From Forficula auricularia (Eukaryota; Arthropoda; Insecta; Dermaptera; Forficulidae): DNA of 64,000 nt. The stretch spans positions 3,043,150 through 3,107,149 of the forward strand of contig JALMQS010000136.1 in NCBI GenBank assembly GCA_024734495.1, given 5' to 3'. Below the pieces are notes generated by a model, which had not been told where the DNA came from, did not search any database, and was given only the letters and a program-made list of their open reading frames with translations. The position numbers and the translations under genes are program-made. This document shows, piece after piece, positions 43,480-54,275 of this stretch (position 1 is its first letter; the number at the start of each line of letters is the position of its first letter).

Positions 43480-44270
43480 TGAAAATGATGAGAGAAGGAG
43501 TTACATCAAGAAGGTGCAACCACTAATGGCCTGGGTTGGCCCCTCCATCGTGAAAAGAGGAAGAAAGAATTTTATGGGCTGGCCTGGGGTCGGTATCTGT
43601 GGATACGGGTCTTAAATAACTGAAGATTATAAGTCGGGGGGAAGATGGTGGCAGGGAGCGAGTTCCAGTCTCTGGAGCTCATAGGGATAAAAGAGTTGGC
43701 GAAAGCGCTTGTTCGATTTTTCTCCAATTTGACAGCGAAGGGGTGCTGAGCGTTCGAAAACCGCGTGTTTCTCGCGATAATTGATTTCAGCTCGACTGAA
43801 CAGACGCCGTGATAGTATCTGTAGTACAGGGAAAGGGCAGAAACGTTTCTTCGGTGAGCCAGGGAGTCGAGTGAATTGGTTAGAGCCGTGTCTCCTATCA
43901 GTTTAATTGCTCGCTTCTGAATCACATCCAGTGTAGCAAGAGAATGCTTGGAGGCACCCCTCCACAGATGAGAGCCATATTCGAGACAGGGGCGAATTTG
44001 AGCCTTATACAATATAAGAAGTTGACTGGTAGCATAACAGCGTCTAGACCTAAATAGGAGACCAAGCTTGCGCGCTGCAGTTTTAGCAGTGGTTGAGATA
44101 TGGTCATTCCATGAAAGTTCAGACCCTAGAGTTACGCCTAGCATTGAAATTCTATCCCTAAATTCTAATGAATTTGTGTCGAATGATATGTTTGGGAGGT
44201 TTCTGTCGACGCGCCTAGAAATAAGGCAACACTGAGTTTTCACTGCATTGAAGTTAACTAAGTTTTGGGA
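43480..44270 (-). pseudogene. Non-LTR retrotransposon ORF2 C-terminus with 3' UTR
   Basis: Minus frame: NLVNFNAVKTQCCLISRR, MLGVTLGSELSWNDHI, AARKLGLLFRSRRCY, LLILYKAQIRPCLEYGSHLWRGA, LDVIQKRAIKLIGD, LAHRRNVSALSLYYRYYHG, SAFANSFIPMSSRDWNSLP and YNLQLFKTRIHRY, with its stop near 43572. This is the part of ORF2 after the RT catalytic YADD region. About 223 codons remain open, so decay is modest, but the 5' part including RT and endonuclease is missing. The 3' UTR ('cacgatggaggggccaaccc') ends with an A-run at 43472-43478. The 3' UTR matches the insert at 44417-44663, and the protein matches 24522-24985. Confidence 0.88.
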
Positions 44271-44284
44271 TCCCTAGTTTTTCT

Positions 44285-45342
44285 TTTTTCTCTTTATCTT
44301 GTTTGTTCTTTTAATTTAAATTTTTACAGATTGAGACAGTTTCAGCAACCATTAGTCGCCATTTTCAGTCTAAAATACTAAAAATAGTACTGTGAATCAC
44401 ATTTCATCTCCAAAAGTGGGAGATAAATTTAACCGAATTTATCGCGCGGAGAATTTACCACTGCTCGAAGCCCCTAAAACCTTGGTAAATTGGATATTGA
44501 ATTGTATCTAAGTTTCTGAGATTGGCTCGTGATCCCGGCTTCTTTTTCTTCTGCTCTGTTCTTTTCACGATTGAGGGGCCAGCCCATACAGGCCTTTAGG
44601 GGATCCACCTTCTGGTGTATCTCCTTCTCTCATCAATATCATTAAAAAAAAAAAAAAAAAAAAGAAGTCAATTTGACAACACCTCTCTCAACAAGACTCA
44701 CATCTATTATTTATTTTTGTTGTTTTTTGAGTGAGTTACAATTATAATATAATTATATAGTTTTACCTATTTCTGTAATTCAGTATTCCTTAGTATTTTA
44801 TTGCAGGAATCAGGTAAAGGGGAATTGTTTCAGCGCCAAAACAATGAACATCCAGTGAGAGCTCAATTAGAAGAAGGTTTTAAATTATTCATCAGAGATA
44901 GAAAACTTTAACTTTTGTCACTTCCTTTATTATAGTCAACAAAGTGCAAACGCACATGGCAATGTTTTCTATCTCTGATGAATAATTTAAAACCTTCTTC
45001 TAATTGAGCTCTCAATGGATGTTCATTGTTTTGGCGCTGGACAAACCAAATTCCCTTACCTGATTCCTGCAATGAAAATACTAAGGAATACTGAATTACA
45101 GAAATAGGTAAAACTATATAATTATATTATAATTGTAACTCACTCAAAAAAACAACAAAAATAAATAATAGATGTGAGTCTTGTTGAGAGAGGGGTGTTG
45201 TCTAAATTGACTTCTTTTGGAGATGAAATGTGATTCACAGTACTATTTTTTGTATTTTAGACTGAAAATGGCGACTAATGGTTGCTGAAACTGTCTCAAT
45301 CTGTAAAAATTTAAATTAAAAGAACAAACAAGATAAAGAGAA
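44285..45342. mobile_element. 1-kb fold-back element with arms of about 390 bp
   Basis: Left arm 44285-44416 plus 44664-44918, right arm 44966-45342. The inverse match is nearly perfect: 'gagacagtttcagcaaccat' with 'atggttgctgaaactgtctc'; 'aacaatgaacatccagtg' with 'ggatgttcattgtt'. The loop of about 48 bp contains 'gtcaacaaagtgcaaacgca'. The left arm is split by a LINE 3' end. No ORF. The low divergence of the arms suggests recent activity or repair between arms. Confidence 0.88.
44417..44663 (+). mobile_element. 5'-truncated LINE insertion (3' UTR and poly-A)
   Basis: Absent from the right arm, so the empty site is known. It ends 'ctccttctctcatcaatatc' plus a 20-base poly-A. It shares 'cttttcacgat' and 'ggggccagccca' with the 3' UTR at 43480-43570 (-). 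AAAAG flanks both sides (44412-44416 and the end of the A-run) as target duplication, though the A-run makes its exact length uncertain. Confidence 0.8.
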
Positions 45343-45660
45343 AAATTTAATTAATTTCCTTTCAATTTCCTTTGTCCTAAATGGTGAAAATATAACTTTC
45401 ACAATTGTGACTTATTAAACCTCATAGGAAAGATAAGTAATTAAAATATTAAGTCTATTTAGTATTCACTCAAAAAAATAAAAAAATATATTTTAAGTTC
45501 AAAGTGTATTTCACATAAGAGCTATTGGTGGTTCTCCACTGTCCACCAGCCTTCACGTTGTTCATTTTTGTTTTTATATCAAAGTTTTTAAGAATTTTTT
45601 CATAATAAATCCTTGCTCTGAATGATTGGAGCATCCATAAGCTGCACAGCATTCATTCTA
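45343..45660. other. AT-rich sequence, nothing assigned
   Basis: ORF 45470-45652 (-) has no motif. Confidence 0.35.
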
Positions 45661-47095
45661 ATAATAAATAAATTGCAATGGATCGTTGCTAAACTTTATT
45701 CAAAGTCATTTGAAATATTAATATGTTTATTCCTTTATTATTAATCAGATATCACTTGCTATTTTCAATCCATGTTGACTTAAATTCAAAAATAGTGATC
45801 GATTCTCATCTAATACTCGAGGAATAACAATTCTACATTGGATTTTAAACGTTTCGGTTATTATTGGTAACCATTGCTGAAGAAATAGAGGAATCAACTT
45901 AAAATCAAAAATAACAATCGATTCTTATCTAATACTAGAGGAATAACCTTATTGCATTCCATTTTTGATGTTTTGACTATTAATGAAAACCTCTACTGAA
46001 AAAGTGGAAGAATCGACTTAAAATCAAAAAGACTAAATTCTTTTTTAGTAAACAACTCAAGCTTGAGCTGATTTCTTCATGTCATCAGCAATGGTTACCA
46101 ATAATAATCGAAACGTCAAAAACCTAATGTAGAATTGTTATTCCTCAAATATTAGATGAGAATCAATCGCTATCTTTGATTTTAACTCGATTCCTCTATG
46201 TCTTCAGCAATGGTTACCAATAAAAACCGAAACGTCAAAAATCAATTGTAGAATGGTTATTCCTCAATTAATAGATGACAATCAATCGCTATTTTTGATT
46301 TTAAGTCAATCTCTCCAAGTCTTCAGCAATGGTTACCAATAAAAACCGAAACGTCAAAAATCCAATATAGAATGTTTATTCCTCAAGTAATAGATGAGAA
46401 TCAATCGCTATTTTTGATTTTAAGTCGATTCCGTTATGTCTTCAGCAATGGTAACGGATAAGAAAACAACGCAGTTGCTATGGTTACTTATAAAATTTCC
46501 TCCCAATTTTTTAACATTTCACAGAGAGAAGCCCATCAACTCTTACTTAAGTTAGGTTAATTAAAAGAGCTATATTAAACCGATCAAATGAATTAAAAAT
46601 AATTAAAAAAAGTACTATCTTACTCTAGGGTAAAGTACTTTAAAATATAATTTTACTAAAAACTTTATTTAACCTTTTTGTGGTACCCAAGGTACTTAAT
46701 TAGGATATTAAATTTCATCAAAATTGGTTAAGTCATTTTCAAGATATTTAGAAAAAACTAAAAAAGTTCTGAAATAAAGTACTAATGTTTGTGGGCCGAT
46801 ATGTACCAAAAACTAATCAGCGCTTCATTTTGTTATAAAATGGTAGGTTTTCAATTTCATTTCAATCGGTGAACGGTGTGGGCGGAAAAAACGATAACAT
46901 CCATCCATCCATCCCCACGCACTTCCAAAAAAATGGCACTTTTTGGCCTCTCGACGAGATTCCAGGTAATTTTTGGAAAAAACCGTCACGTGCTAAAATA
47001 CAATCTAATTGAATACTACAATTTGTGACAATAATTGAGTCCATGGGTTCCGTATAGTCTTTACCTGAGGGCCCTTTGAAGTCGCACTTGGTGCG
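45661..47095 (+). mobile_element. MOD fold-back family, longest copy
   Basis: Head 'ataaattgcaatggatcgtt', modules in plus orientation to 'caactcaagcttgagc' near 46055, then modules in the opposite orientation in tandem, then the tail 'gtactatcttactctagg' ... 'tctttacctgagggcccttt'. The last 30 bp of the tail are missing. Same order as 25136-26165 but with more internal units. Confidence 0.82.
46062..46450 (-). repeat. Tandem array of about 120-bp modules, three and a bit copies
   Basis: Each unit contains 'cttcagcaatggttaccaat', 'aaccgaaacgtcaaaaat', 'gaatggttattcctcaa' and 'caatcgctatttttgatttt'. Unit count differs between MOD copies, suggesting expansion by unequal exchange or template slippage. 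Confidence 0.8.
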
Positions 47096-47559
47096 AAGTA
47101 TTAATACTAGATATTCATAAATATAACATCTAATATAACAAAATAGAAAAAAAGCATCGACTTTACCAAAAATGCATTAAGTTTATTTTTTATGACTTAT
47201 ATATTTATATCCAATTAACATAATTTTAATTATTTATATTGAATTACATTTTAATTTGATAATTATTAATCAAAATAATAATGTATACATCAGCCAAATG
47301 TCAAATGCTTTGGCTTGAACGTTTGAAATAAATAATATAATGAAGTGAAACATACTTGTTTTATAACTTTAAATGTCAAATAATTTAATAACAAATATTG
47401 CTACTTGAGAATAAAACATATATTGCTGAAATATAGAGAAAATCACTTTTTCTTGTTTTTTTTTAAGATAGGAAGTATAGAAGATCATGGAACTTATATG
47501 GCGGCTCGAACTCTCGACCAATCAGAAATTGACCACGTATGGCCAGACTATGTTAAATA
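47096..47559. other. AT-rich sequence, nothing assigned
   Basis: No gene or terminus recognised. Confidence 0.35.
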
Positions 47560-47710
47560 CAGTGACTATAATTTCGACTAATTAATTGGGGATATGGGAT
47601 ACAAGTCATTTAGAGAGGTCAAAGAGCTGGCAGGGATAGAGCGAATGGAGGTGGGTGGTTGTGTCAAACCAGTCTTAGGACTGTGTACTCAATGATGATG
47701 ATGATATCTA
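47560..47710 (+). mobile_element. Possible RTE-like LINE 3' end
   Basis: A frame reads GYKSFREVKELAG before a stop, followed by a (gat)n tail at 47693-47706. Reading 'REVKELAG' and a GAT-repeat tail are reminiscent of RTE-like elements, but the piece is short. Confidence 0.35.
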
Positions 47711-47714
47711 TATA

Positions 47715-47806
47715 TTTGATATATGTACATTTGAACCAAGCAGAGGACTACCTCATGAATCAAAACAACTCTGCTACTCTCGGCAAAACAAATTCTTGTC
47801 AATTGT
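47715..47806 (+). repeat. HHF tail remnant
   Basis: 'gcagaggactacctcatgaa' and 'ctctgctactctcggcaaaa' in the usual HHF order. The hammerhead part is missing. Confidence 0.65.
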
Positions 47807-47830
47807 ATCTTTATTCTATATGTTTTGGTA

Positions 47831-48425
47831 AATTTGTATCTCAACAAAAATACTTGTGTAAAAAAAGGCCTAGTTCGATTAATAAAATTCGTTTGCCAAA
47901 AAAAGTAGTGAGATCTAATGCGCTGCCAAGTTCAACATCATCAATTTATTAAATGAGTCGAGAATATATTAGTAACTTCAATTAAAACGCATGTTCTTCA
48001 TTTCACGTGTCCCTCTATATTTTTTATTGATTTCACATTTTTAGTTGAAATTATTTTTCTAAAACTTGGCTTTTACGCATTAAATTATTATTATTATTGT
48101 TTGATAGGGTCTCCACCACTCCCTCTTATTAAGATCCCATGATATGGCAACTAGTAATTCGTGACATACATAATAATGCGTAAAAGCCAAGTTTTATGAA
48201 AATAATTTCAACTAAAAATGTGAAATCAATAAAAAATATAGAGGGACATGTGAAATGAAAAACATGTGTTTTAATTGAAGTTACTAATATATTCTCGACT
48301 CATTTAATAAATTGATGATGTTGAACTTGGCAGCACATTAGATCTCACTACTTTTTTTGGCAAACGGATTTTATTAATCGAACTTGGCCTTTTTTTACAC
48401 AAGTGTTTTTGTTGAGATTTCACTT
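47831..48425. mobile_element. Fold-back element with about 250-bp arms
   Basis: Left arm 47831-48083 and right arm 48172-48425 are inverse copies ('atctcaacaaaaatacttgt' against 'acaagtgtttttgttgagat'; 'aaaacttggcttttacgcat' against 'atgcgtaaaagccaagtttt'). Loop of about 90 bp with (att)n. No ORF. Confidence 0.85.
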
Positions 48426-48439
48426 CTTTTTGTAAGTTG

Positions 48440-48790
48440 GATTTATCCTATAAATTTAACCCCTTCATTTCGGGCCCTGAAGAAAGAAAAGTTTCGATTT
48501 TTAAATTTCGTCCTTTATTAATGTGTCAATCTTTACCAGTATGCCAAATTTCATCATTCTAGGTTCATTGGATTTTTAGTATATGTTAATTAAGTCTATA
48601 ACTTTCACCCCTTCATTTTAGGTCCTGAAGAAGGGAAAGTTTCGATTTTTTGATTTTTCCCATTAATTGTACCCCAAACTCTACCTACCTGCCAAATTTC
48701 AGCATTCTAGGGTTAGCGGAAGTACTCTAGAATTTTGATGAGTGAGTGAGTGAGTCAGTGAGTGAGTGAGTGAGTGAGTGACGAAAAAGC
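48440..48790 (+). repeat. Two diverged about 150-bp units ending in (tgag)n
   Basis: Both units have 'accccttcatttcgggccct' / 'accccttcattttaggtcct', 'gaaagtttcgattttt' and 'ccaaatttcatcattctagg'. A TGAG run lies at 48740-48779. It looks like a dispersed repeat terminus. The 'cctgaagaagg' string is not followed by a helix II plus GAAA, so no hammerhead is called. Confidence 0.6.
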
Positions 48791-49559
48791 CTATGTTTGG
48801 CTTCTTGTAACTTGGATGGTATAAACAGTAGAAATATGAAATTTTGTAATTTAGTTAAGCTTATGGACCAGTATTATGGAAAAAAATTTCAGCCATATAG
48901 AGGTTTCCATTACGAAGTTACAGAGGCTTCAAAATGGCCTGAGTTGTTTCCTGTAAAGTGTAGTCTGGCAGTGCACACATCCCCGCTCGAATCGAACTTG
49001 GCTGGGCACTGCCGTGCCCCCAGATCTTTATTCTATATGTTTTGGTAAATTTGTATTTATATCTGTATTTATTTAAATACATATTCACAAGAGAATCTGT
49101 TTCTTTATCTAGATGCTTTTAAAAATGAATCTTTAATAACACTGACGCCCGTCCCGCGTAATATTTATTTAGTATTATTTTTAAACGAAATGTAAATTTT
49201 AGGTTAAAAATGATTTTTCTCTTTGCATTTGCATATTTAGTGTGTGTTTCAGTCAGACGCAATTGATTAATTAATTACTCTACCTAGATCTAAAGGGTAT
49301 TCATTTAATGAAGTGAACGGGCTTTTCTAGAACATACAAGATTAAAATAATATTTAGTAAAACTTGTCTGGACTTGACTTAGTCACCCTTTTGATGGAAA
49401 GATACAAGAGATAGAGAAAATTCTTCTAGCTATGGCCTTTTTATAAAATAATATCGCAATTCGTACTTTATTCACATGCGAATCAATAGTAATCGATTTC
49501 AAACGCGGATTTATTAGACCTTAATAATTACTTGGTATGCAGTATTCCTTGGACGTCCG
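48791..49559. other. Unassigned sequence with one open frame
   Basis: 48797-49048 (+) is open for 83 codons (MASCNLDGINSRNMKF) with no recognised domain. The remainder is AT-rich. Confidence 0.3.
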
Positions 49560-49675
49560 GGCGAGCCTAGTAGTTATTGGATAAAAAATACTTGGTAGGT
49601 TTCACATTAATATGTTTTATCCAATAATTTAAAAAATATTTCACCAAGTACCAACACCAAATTCCTTAAAAACTA
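49560..49675. mobile_element. HTL fold-back element, copy 5
   Basis: 'ggataaaaaatacttggtag' then 'gtttcacattaatatg', then 'tttatccaataattt' and 'tttcaccaagtaccaacacc'. Shorter than other copies, with one arm partly deleted. Confidence 0.65.
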
Positions 49676-49954
49676 TCGAGCCTAGTAGTATTGAATTCAC
49701 TCAAAAAAAAAAATTTCTGTCTATGTTTCTGAATATGTGTCTGGATTCAGATACTCATGATAACTTAAGAATGAAAAGTCCTAGAAAGCTCGTGTACTAA
49801 AATGTTTGTATTTCCAATGTGGAGAACTGATTACATTTTGGGCTTTCTAGCTCCAGATCTTCAGGTTAAAAAATGGAAAATTATTCAAAAAATGATATAT
49901 TTTAGTTAATTTTTTGATATTTTAATCCTTCTATATATAGTAAACTAGCTGCTC
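49676..49954. other. Unassigned sequence
   Basis: No feature supported. Confidence 0.3.
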
Positions 49955-50190
49955 CAGGCACGCCTTCTGCACCTAGGCCCTCCGGTCGGGTTGCCCTGGC
50001 GGGCAGCGTCTCGAGACAGACAAAAGTTTTTTTAATATTTATTTAACGCATTGGCTAAGCACGATCGCTATCTGACCAATCAGAATCGTTTTAATATTTA
50101 ACGCTTTGCCATTGGCTATGCACTGGCCAATCATATCGTTTGGATCATACAAACATTTATACATACTTGTCCATTTTATATATATATATA
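49955..50190 (-). mobile_element. Helitron-like 3' end
   Basis: On the minus strand the terminus reads 'ggcgtgcctggagcagctag' then T, i.e. CTAG at the end after a GC-rich region, like common insect Helitrons. 'gttgccctggcgggcagcgt' links it to the GCH head. The interior contains 'ccattggctatgcac' type short repeats. No CDS. Confidence 0.55.
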
Positions 50191-50194
50191 GATA

Positions 50195-50765
50195 AATTGC
50201 AACAGACATAGTCCTTTGAAATATTATTATGTTTACTCCTTTATTATTAATCAGCTATCACTGGCTATTAGAAGTCAATGTTGACTTAAAATCAAAAATA
50301 GCAACCATTCTCATCTAATACTCAAGGAATAAACCATTCTGCATTGGATTTTTGACGTTTCGATTATCATTGGCACCCAATGCTGAAGACATGGAGCAAA
50401 TCACTTTGATATGGTTACTTATAAAATTTCCTACAAAATTTAGCATTTTATAGAGAGAAGCCTATCCATTCCCACTTAAGCAATGACCTATATTTAACCG
50501 ACGAAATAAATAAAATTTAAAGAATTTTAAAAAGTACCATCTTACTGAAAGTACTTTAAAATGTAATTTTCTCAAAAACTTTAAATAACTTTTTTATGGT
50601 CCTCACGGTACCTACTCAATAGAATATTAATTTTGATGAAAATTGGTAAACAAATTTTAAAGATATTTAGAAAAAAATTAAAAATTACTAGAATAAAGTA
50701 CTAATGTTTGTGGGCCAATATGTACCAAAAACTAATGAGCGTTACATTTTGTTAAAGCTATCTAA
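50195..50765 (+). repeat. MOD fold-back family, partial copy
   Basis: A degraded head ('ataaattgcaacagacatag'), one module ('gttgacttaaaatcaaaaat', 'acgtttcgattatcattgg') and part of the tail ('ggtacctactcaatagaata', 'ccaatatgtaccaaaaacta'). The end of the tail is missing. Confidence 0.7.
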
Positions 50766-51777
50766 AATATTGTGATTGGAAAAATTTAAATTTAGATATG
50801 CTCGAAATTTTAAACAACAAAAATTCATTAAGTCACATATGGACTGTTAAAAAAATTTAGAAAAAAATAATTTTTTGTAAATATTTATATTTTAATATAT
50901 TTTTATTTAAAGTAATTTCATCTCCAAGACAATCTGTATCATTGTCTACTTTTCAAAATATTTATTTGTTTATAGTTCCTTTTTTAAACTAGTTATTTTT
51001 CAAATGTTTAAAAATTTTCAAAAATAAAGTAATAATTTATTCCGAAATTGTATTTATTTCATACTAAAAACAATCAATAACATTTTTTCGAGATTAATAT
51101 TTTCTTTTAAATAATTTTAGGTAGTAGAAAAATGCATCGCAAAATAGGTATCTATTATTTTTCCAAAATTTTCAAAAAAATTGATTTTATAGTACATTAC
51201 CTAGTCATATAATATTCAAAAGTTATTATTATATAAATATTCGCTATATCAACTACAATGGTATTTTTTTTCTATATAATTTTTTTTTTTTTAATTTGAA
51301 CATGTTCGAGAAAAAGTATGCAGTATGTTTATTATGTTGTTTATCGTATACAAGGTTGGGATAGTCATATATTATTAAAATACCTAATCTATATGCGCAA
51401 TAAACAATGCCCCTTTGCAACCTTTTAGTTATTCAGGGATCTGTTGATTGATATCTGGGAATAGTTGAGCTCTCAAAGAGAAAACCAATAAGCGGAGGCG
51501 TAACGCCTATGTGCGTAAAAAGAATGCTTGCCCCCATTTCGGGTAAACATTAAAATAATTATGTTTGCCACGACGTGTCCCTGGAAATCCCCCCCCCCCC
51601 CCCCCCCCCCGTCCCATCCATATCCTGCCCACTCCTGAAAACGCTCATGGGATTCTTTAATAAGGCTTGATTAGCCCTTAGGAAATTCGACTTGCTACTG
51701 TAGGGTTTGGGGTTCCCCAGAAAAATACCTAATATTTTATATAATTTAACTTGAACATTTACAGAAAAGTCAATTAA
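50766..51777. other. AT-rich sequence with a 22-C run
   Basis: C-run at 51589-51610. 'gcggaggcgtaacgcctatg' near 51493 is a small palindrome. No gene supported. Confidence 0.45.
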
Positions 51778-52506
51778 ATAAAAATAATTTTTAAGAAAAA
51801 AACAAAAACCGACTTCAAAAAAATTAAATGCAACAAATAAAATACACTAAAAGGTATAAAATAATTATTATCTTATTTAGTTACAAGTAAACTACGAAAT
51901 ATTAACATGAAATCACTTTTTGAAGTCGGTGCTAAACAAACCATACCTATAAGCGAGCGTACCCACCAAACGTACTAAGTAAGATCCGTCGAGTGCGATT
52001 CATAAAATATATGTTTGGCACCGTCTTCAAAAAGTAATTTCATGTTAATATTTGGTAGTTTACTTGTAACTAAATAAGATAATAATTATTTTATACCTTT
52101 TAGTGTATTTTATTTGTTGCATTTAATTTTTTTGAAGTCGGTTTTTATTTTTTTCTTAAAAATTATTTTTATTTTTCTCTTTTTAGTGATGTTATTAATA
52201 GTGATCATATCATCAGAACTTGACCAAATTAATATTGCACCATCCCTAAGATACCCCCTGTCCAATAAAAAAAGAATCATCGAAATCGGTTAATAAACAA
52301 AGAAGTTAGGCCTGAACAAACCTAACAAAAAAGGTCTAATACCTATGAAAAAAATGGGACCAATCGGAAAGTAGACTGAACCCAATGCAATTTTTTTTTT
52401 CAAAATCGGTTCACAATTGGCAGAGATATGAGGTAACATAGGCAAAAAAAAAAAAAAAAAAATTCAGTCGAATAGAGAACCTCCTCCTTTTTTGAAGTCG
52501 GTTAAA
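51778..52506. mobile_element. PAL element, copy 3, full length
   Basis: Palindrome arms at about 51790-51942 and 52014-52160 around the spacer 'ctataagcgagcgtaccca' ... 'gtcgagtgcgattcataaaa'. The unique part, an A-run at 52445-52462, and the end 'tttttgaagtcggttaaaa' follow. About 730 bp, the most complete copy along with 57344-58098. Confidence 0.87.
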
Positions 52507-52689
52507 AATTAGAAACAACGCAAAGAGCCATGTTAAGGAAGCATGGGCGCCGCCACGATTATTTTCAGGGGGTGCATCAGCATCGACATACTATACCTAC
52601 TACTGTATTAGCTAAAATAAAATTTATAATAGTGCATCCTTATAATTATTTAGGTAGGCATATAATATTAGATATTTATTTTATGTCAC

Positions 52690-53069
52690 TTGCGGTAATG
52701 TCAAATTTGCGGTTATTTTCGAGAAAGGTCAAAAAATATACGAAGAACTGGATGTTGAATTTAAGCGTCTTCGAGTGGTGGCAAAGCAGGCCTACAGATC
52801 ATATCAACAATCTAAAAATGTAGAATTTTTCAGAATATCTTGGTATCTTCATCCCATATTTAAAATCTGTCATTTCTTCTCTAAGAAATCGATTTTCTTC
52901 AACACACAAAAAAGCATTTTCAGAGCTCCACCAAGCAAATATGAGAAAATTAGACAAATCTTCATATGTAGCATTGAACGTACATTTAGTACATTACGTG
53001 TCAAGATGTGAAATCAGTCAACGATGGAAGACGCGAGGGTAAGCGGCCTGGCATGGTCAAAGTACCCAG
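52690..53069 (+). pseudogene. hAT transposase C-terminal (dimerisation) remnant
   Basis: In one frame SVISSLRNRFSS and KAFSELHQAN; in another SIERTFSTLRVKM, a stop, then NQSTMEDARVSGLAWSKYP. The second string matches the hAT dimerisation domain pattern 'ERSFSxLRxxKxxLRSTMxxERLxGLA'. Upstream VYEELDVEFKRLRVVAKQAYRSYQ may be part of the same protein. Frame changes and a stop show decay. The PAL copy that follows truncates or abuts the 3' end. Confidence 0.68.
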
Positions 53070-53870
53070 GATAAAAATAATTTTTAAGAAAAAAATAAAA
53101 ACCGACTTCAAAAAATTAAATGCAACAAATAAAATACACTAAAAAGGTATAAAATAATTATCTTATTTAGTTACAACTAAACGACGAAATATTAATATGA
53201 AATTACTTTTTGAAGTTGGTGCCAAAAAGATACCTTTTATGAATCGCACTCGACGGATCTTTACTTAATACCTTTGGAGGGTATGCTCGCTTATAGGTAT
53301 AGTTTGTTTGGTACCGACATCAAAAAGTAATTTCATGTTAATATTTCGTCGTTTAGTTGTAACTAAATAAGATAATAATTATTTTATACCTTTTAGTGTA
53401 TTTTATTTGTTGCATTTAATTTTTTGAAATCGGTTTTTATTTTTTTCTTAAAAATTATTTTTATTTTTCTCTTTTTAGTGATGTTGTTAATAGTAATCAT
53501 ATTATCAGAACTTGACCAAATTAATATGACACCATCCCTAAGACACCCCCTTTCGGATAAAAAAAGAATCATCGAAATCGGTTCATAAAAAAGGAGGTTA
53601 GGCCTAAACAAACCTAACAAAAAAGGTTTAATACCTATGAAAAAAATGGGGACAATCGGAAGGTAGACTGAACCCAATGCAATTTTTTTTTCAAAATCGG
53701 TTCACAATTGGCCGAGATATGAGGTAACATATCAACATGTTAATATTTCGTCTTTTAGTTGTAACTAAATAAGATAATTATTTTATACCTTTTAGTGGAT
53801 TTTATTTTATTTTTAAGTTATTTTTTTATTTGTTGCATTTAAGTTTTTTGAAGTCGCTTTTTTTTATAAA
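53070..53870. mobile_element. PAL element, copy 4, with extra arm fragment
   Basis: Left arm and spacer are present, but the spacer is inverted relative to other copies ('ttttatgaatcgcactcgac' first, 'gctcgcttataggtat' second). The unique part breaks off near 53730, and a further right-arm fragment follows (53733-53870). The inverted spacer implies flip-flop recombination between arms. Confidence 0.78.
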
Positions 53871-54059
53871 AATTATATCATTTATTTATTATATATGCCC
53901 GTCCCGGAGGCGTAACGGGTAAATGCCTCCCAAACGTACCAATTATAATAATAAATAAATAAATAAATGATGAAATGAAAATTTTTTCAAGACTGTCGTT
54001 AATAATCAGCAGGACGAAGAAGCATTCGTTTGTTGTGCGACCTGCTAACTATTAGGACA
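53871..54059. other. Unassigned spacer with small hairpin
   Basis: 'cccgtcccggaggcgtaacg' near 53898 and (aataa)n. No gene. Confidence 0.3.
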
Positions 54060-54111
54060 AAGCGAATTTACCCATGAGAAATAACAAATCAAATATTTAT
54101 AATTAAAAAGA

Positions 54112-54146
54112 CTGATGATGAAGGTTAAAAATTCGAAAGTATAGTC
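54112..54146 (+). ncRNA. Hammerhead-like motif
   Basis: CTGATGA, T, GAAGGTTAAAAATTC, GAAA, G, TATA, GTC. Helix II is shortened (GAA/UUC) and helix III is AG/GU, so both helices are weaker than in the best copy, but the core boxes are intact. Confidence 0.45.
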
Positions 54147-54187
54147 TCTAAGAAATAAATTATATATATCGTTGTGACCGCGGTTGT

Positions 54188-54221
54188 GACTATAATTTCG
54201 AAGTGTAACTTTCATTATCAG
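54188..54221 (-). ncRNA. Hammerhead-like motif, G8 mutated
   Basis: Minus strand: CUGAUAA (G8 to A), U, GAAAGUUACACUUC, GAAA, U, UAUA, GUC. G8 is catalytic, so an active copy is not expected. Confidence 0.42.
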
Positions 54222-54275
54222 TCTTTTTAATTTGTTAATATATGTTATTTCCATATACATATATATATATATACA

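Larger units (their letters stand above)
47807..49056. repeat. 33-bp direct repeats flanking 1.2 kb
   Basis: 47807-47839 and 49024-49056 are identical over 33 bp ('atctttattctatatgtttt' then 'ggtaaatttgtat'). The interval holds the fold-back and the TGAG-repeat element. Confidence 0.8.
54060..54240. mobile_element. HHF core with two inward-facing hammerhead-like motifs
   Basis: Plus-strand motif at 54112-54146 and minus-strand motif at 54188-54221, with arms 'taattaaaaagactgat' and 'atcagtctttttaa'. Unlike the 18, 35 and 41 kb copies, the motifs point toward each other. Confidence 0.7.

Noticed and set aside
48475..48500. 'cctgaagaaagaaaagtttcg' strings at 48.48 and 48.63 kb
   Set aside because: Box-like CTGAAGA is present, but there is no paired helix II or GAAAC.
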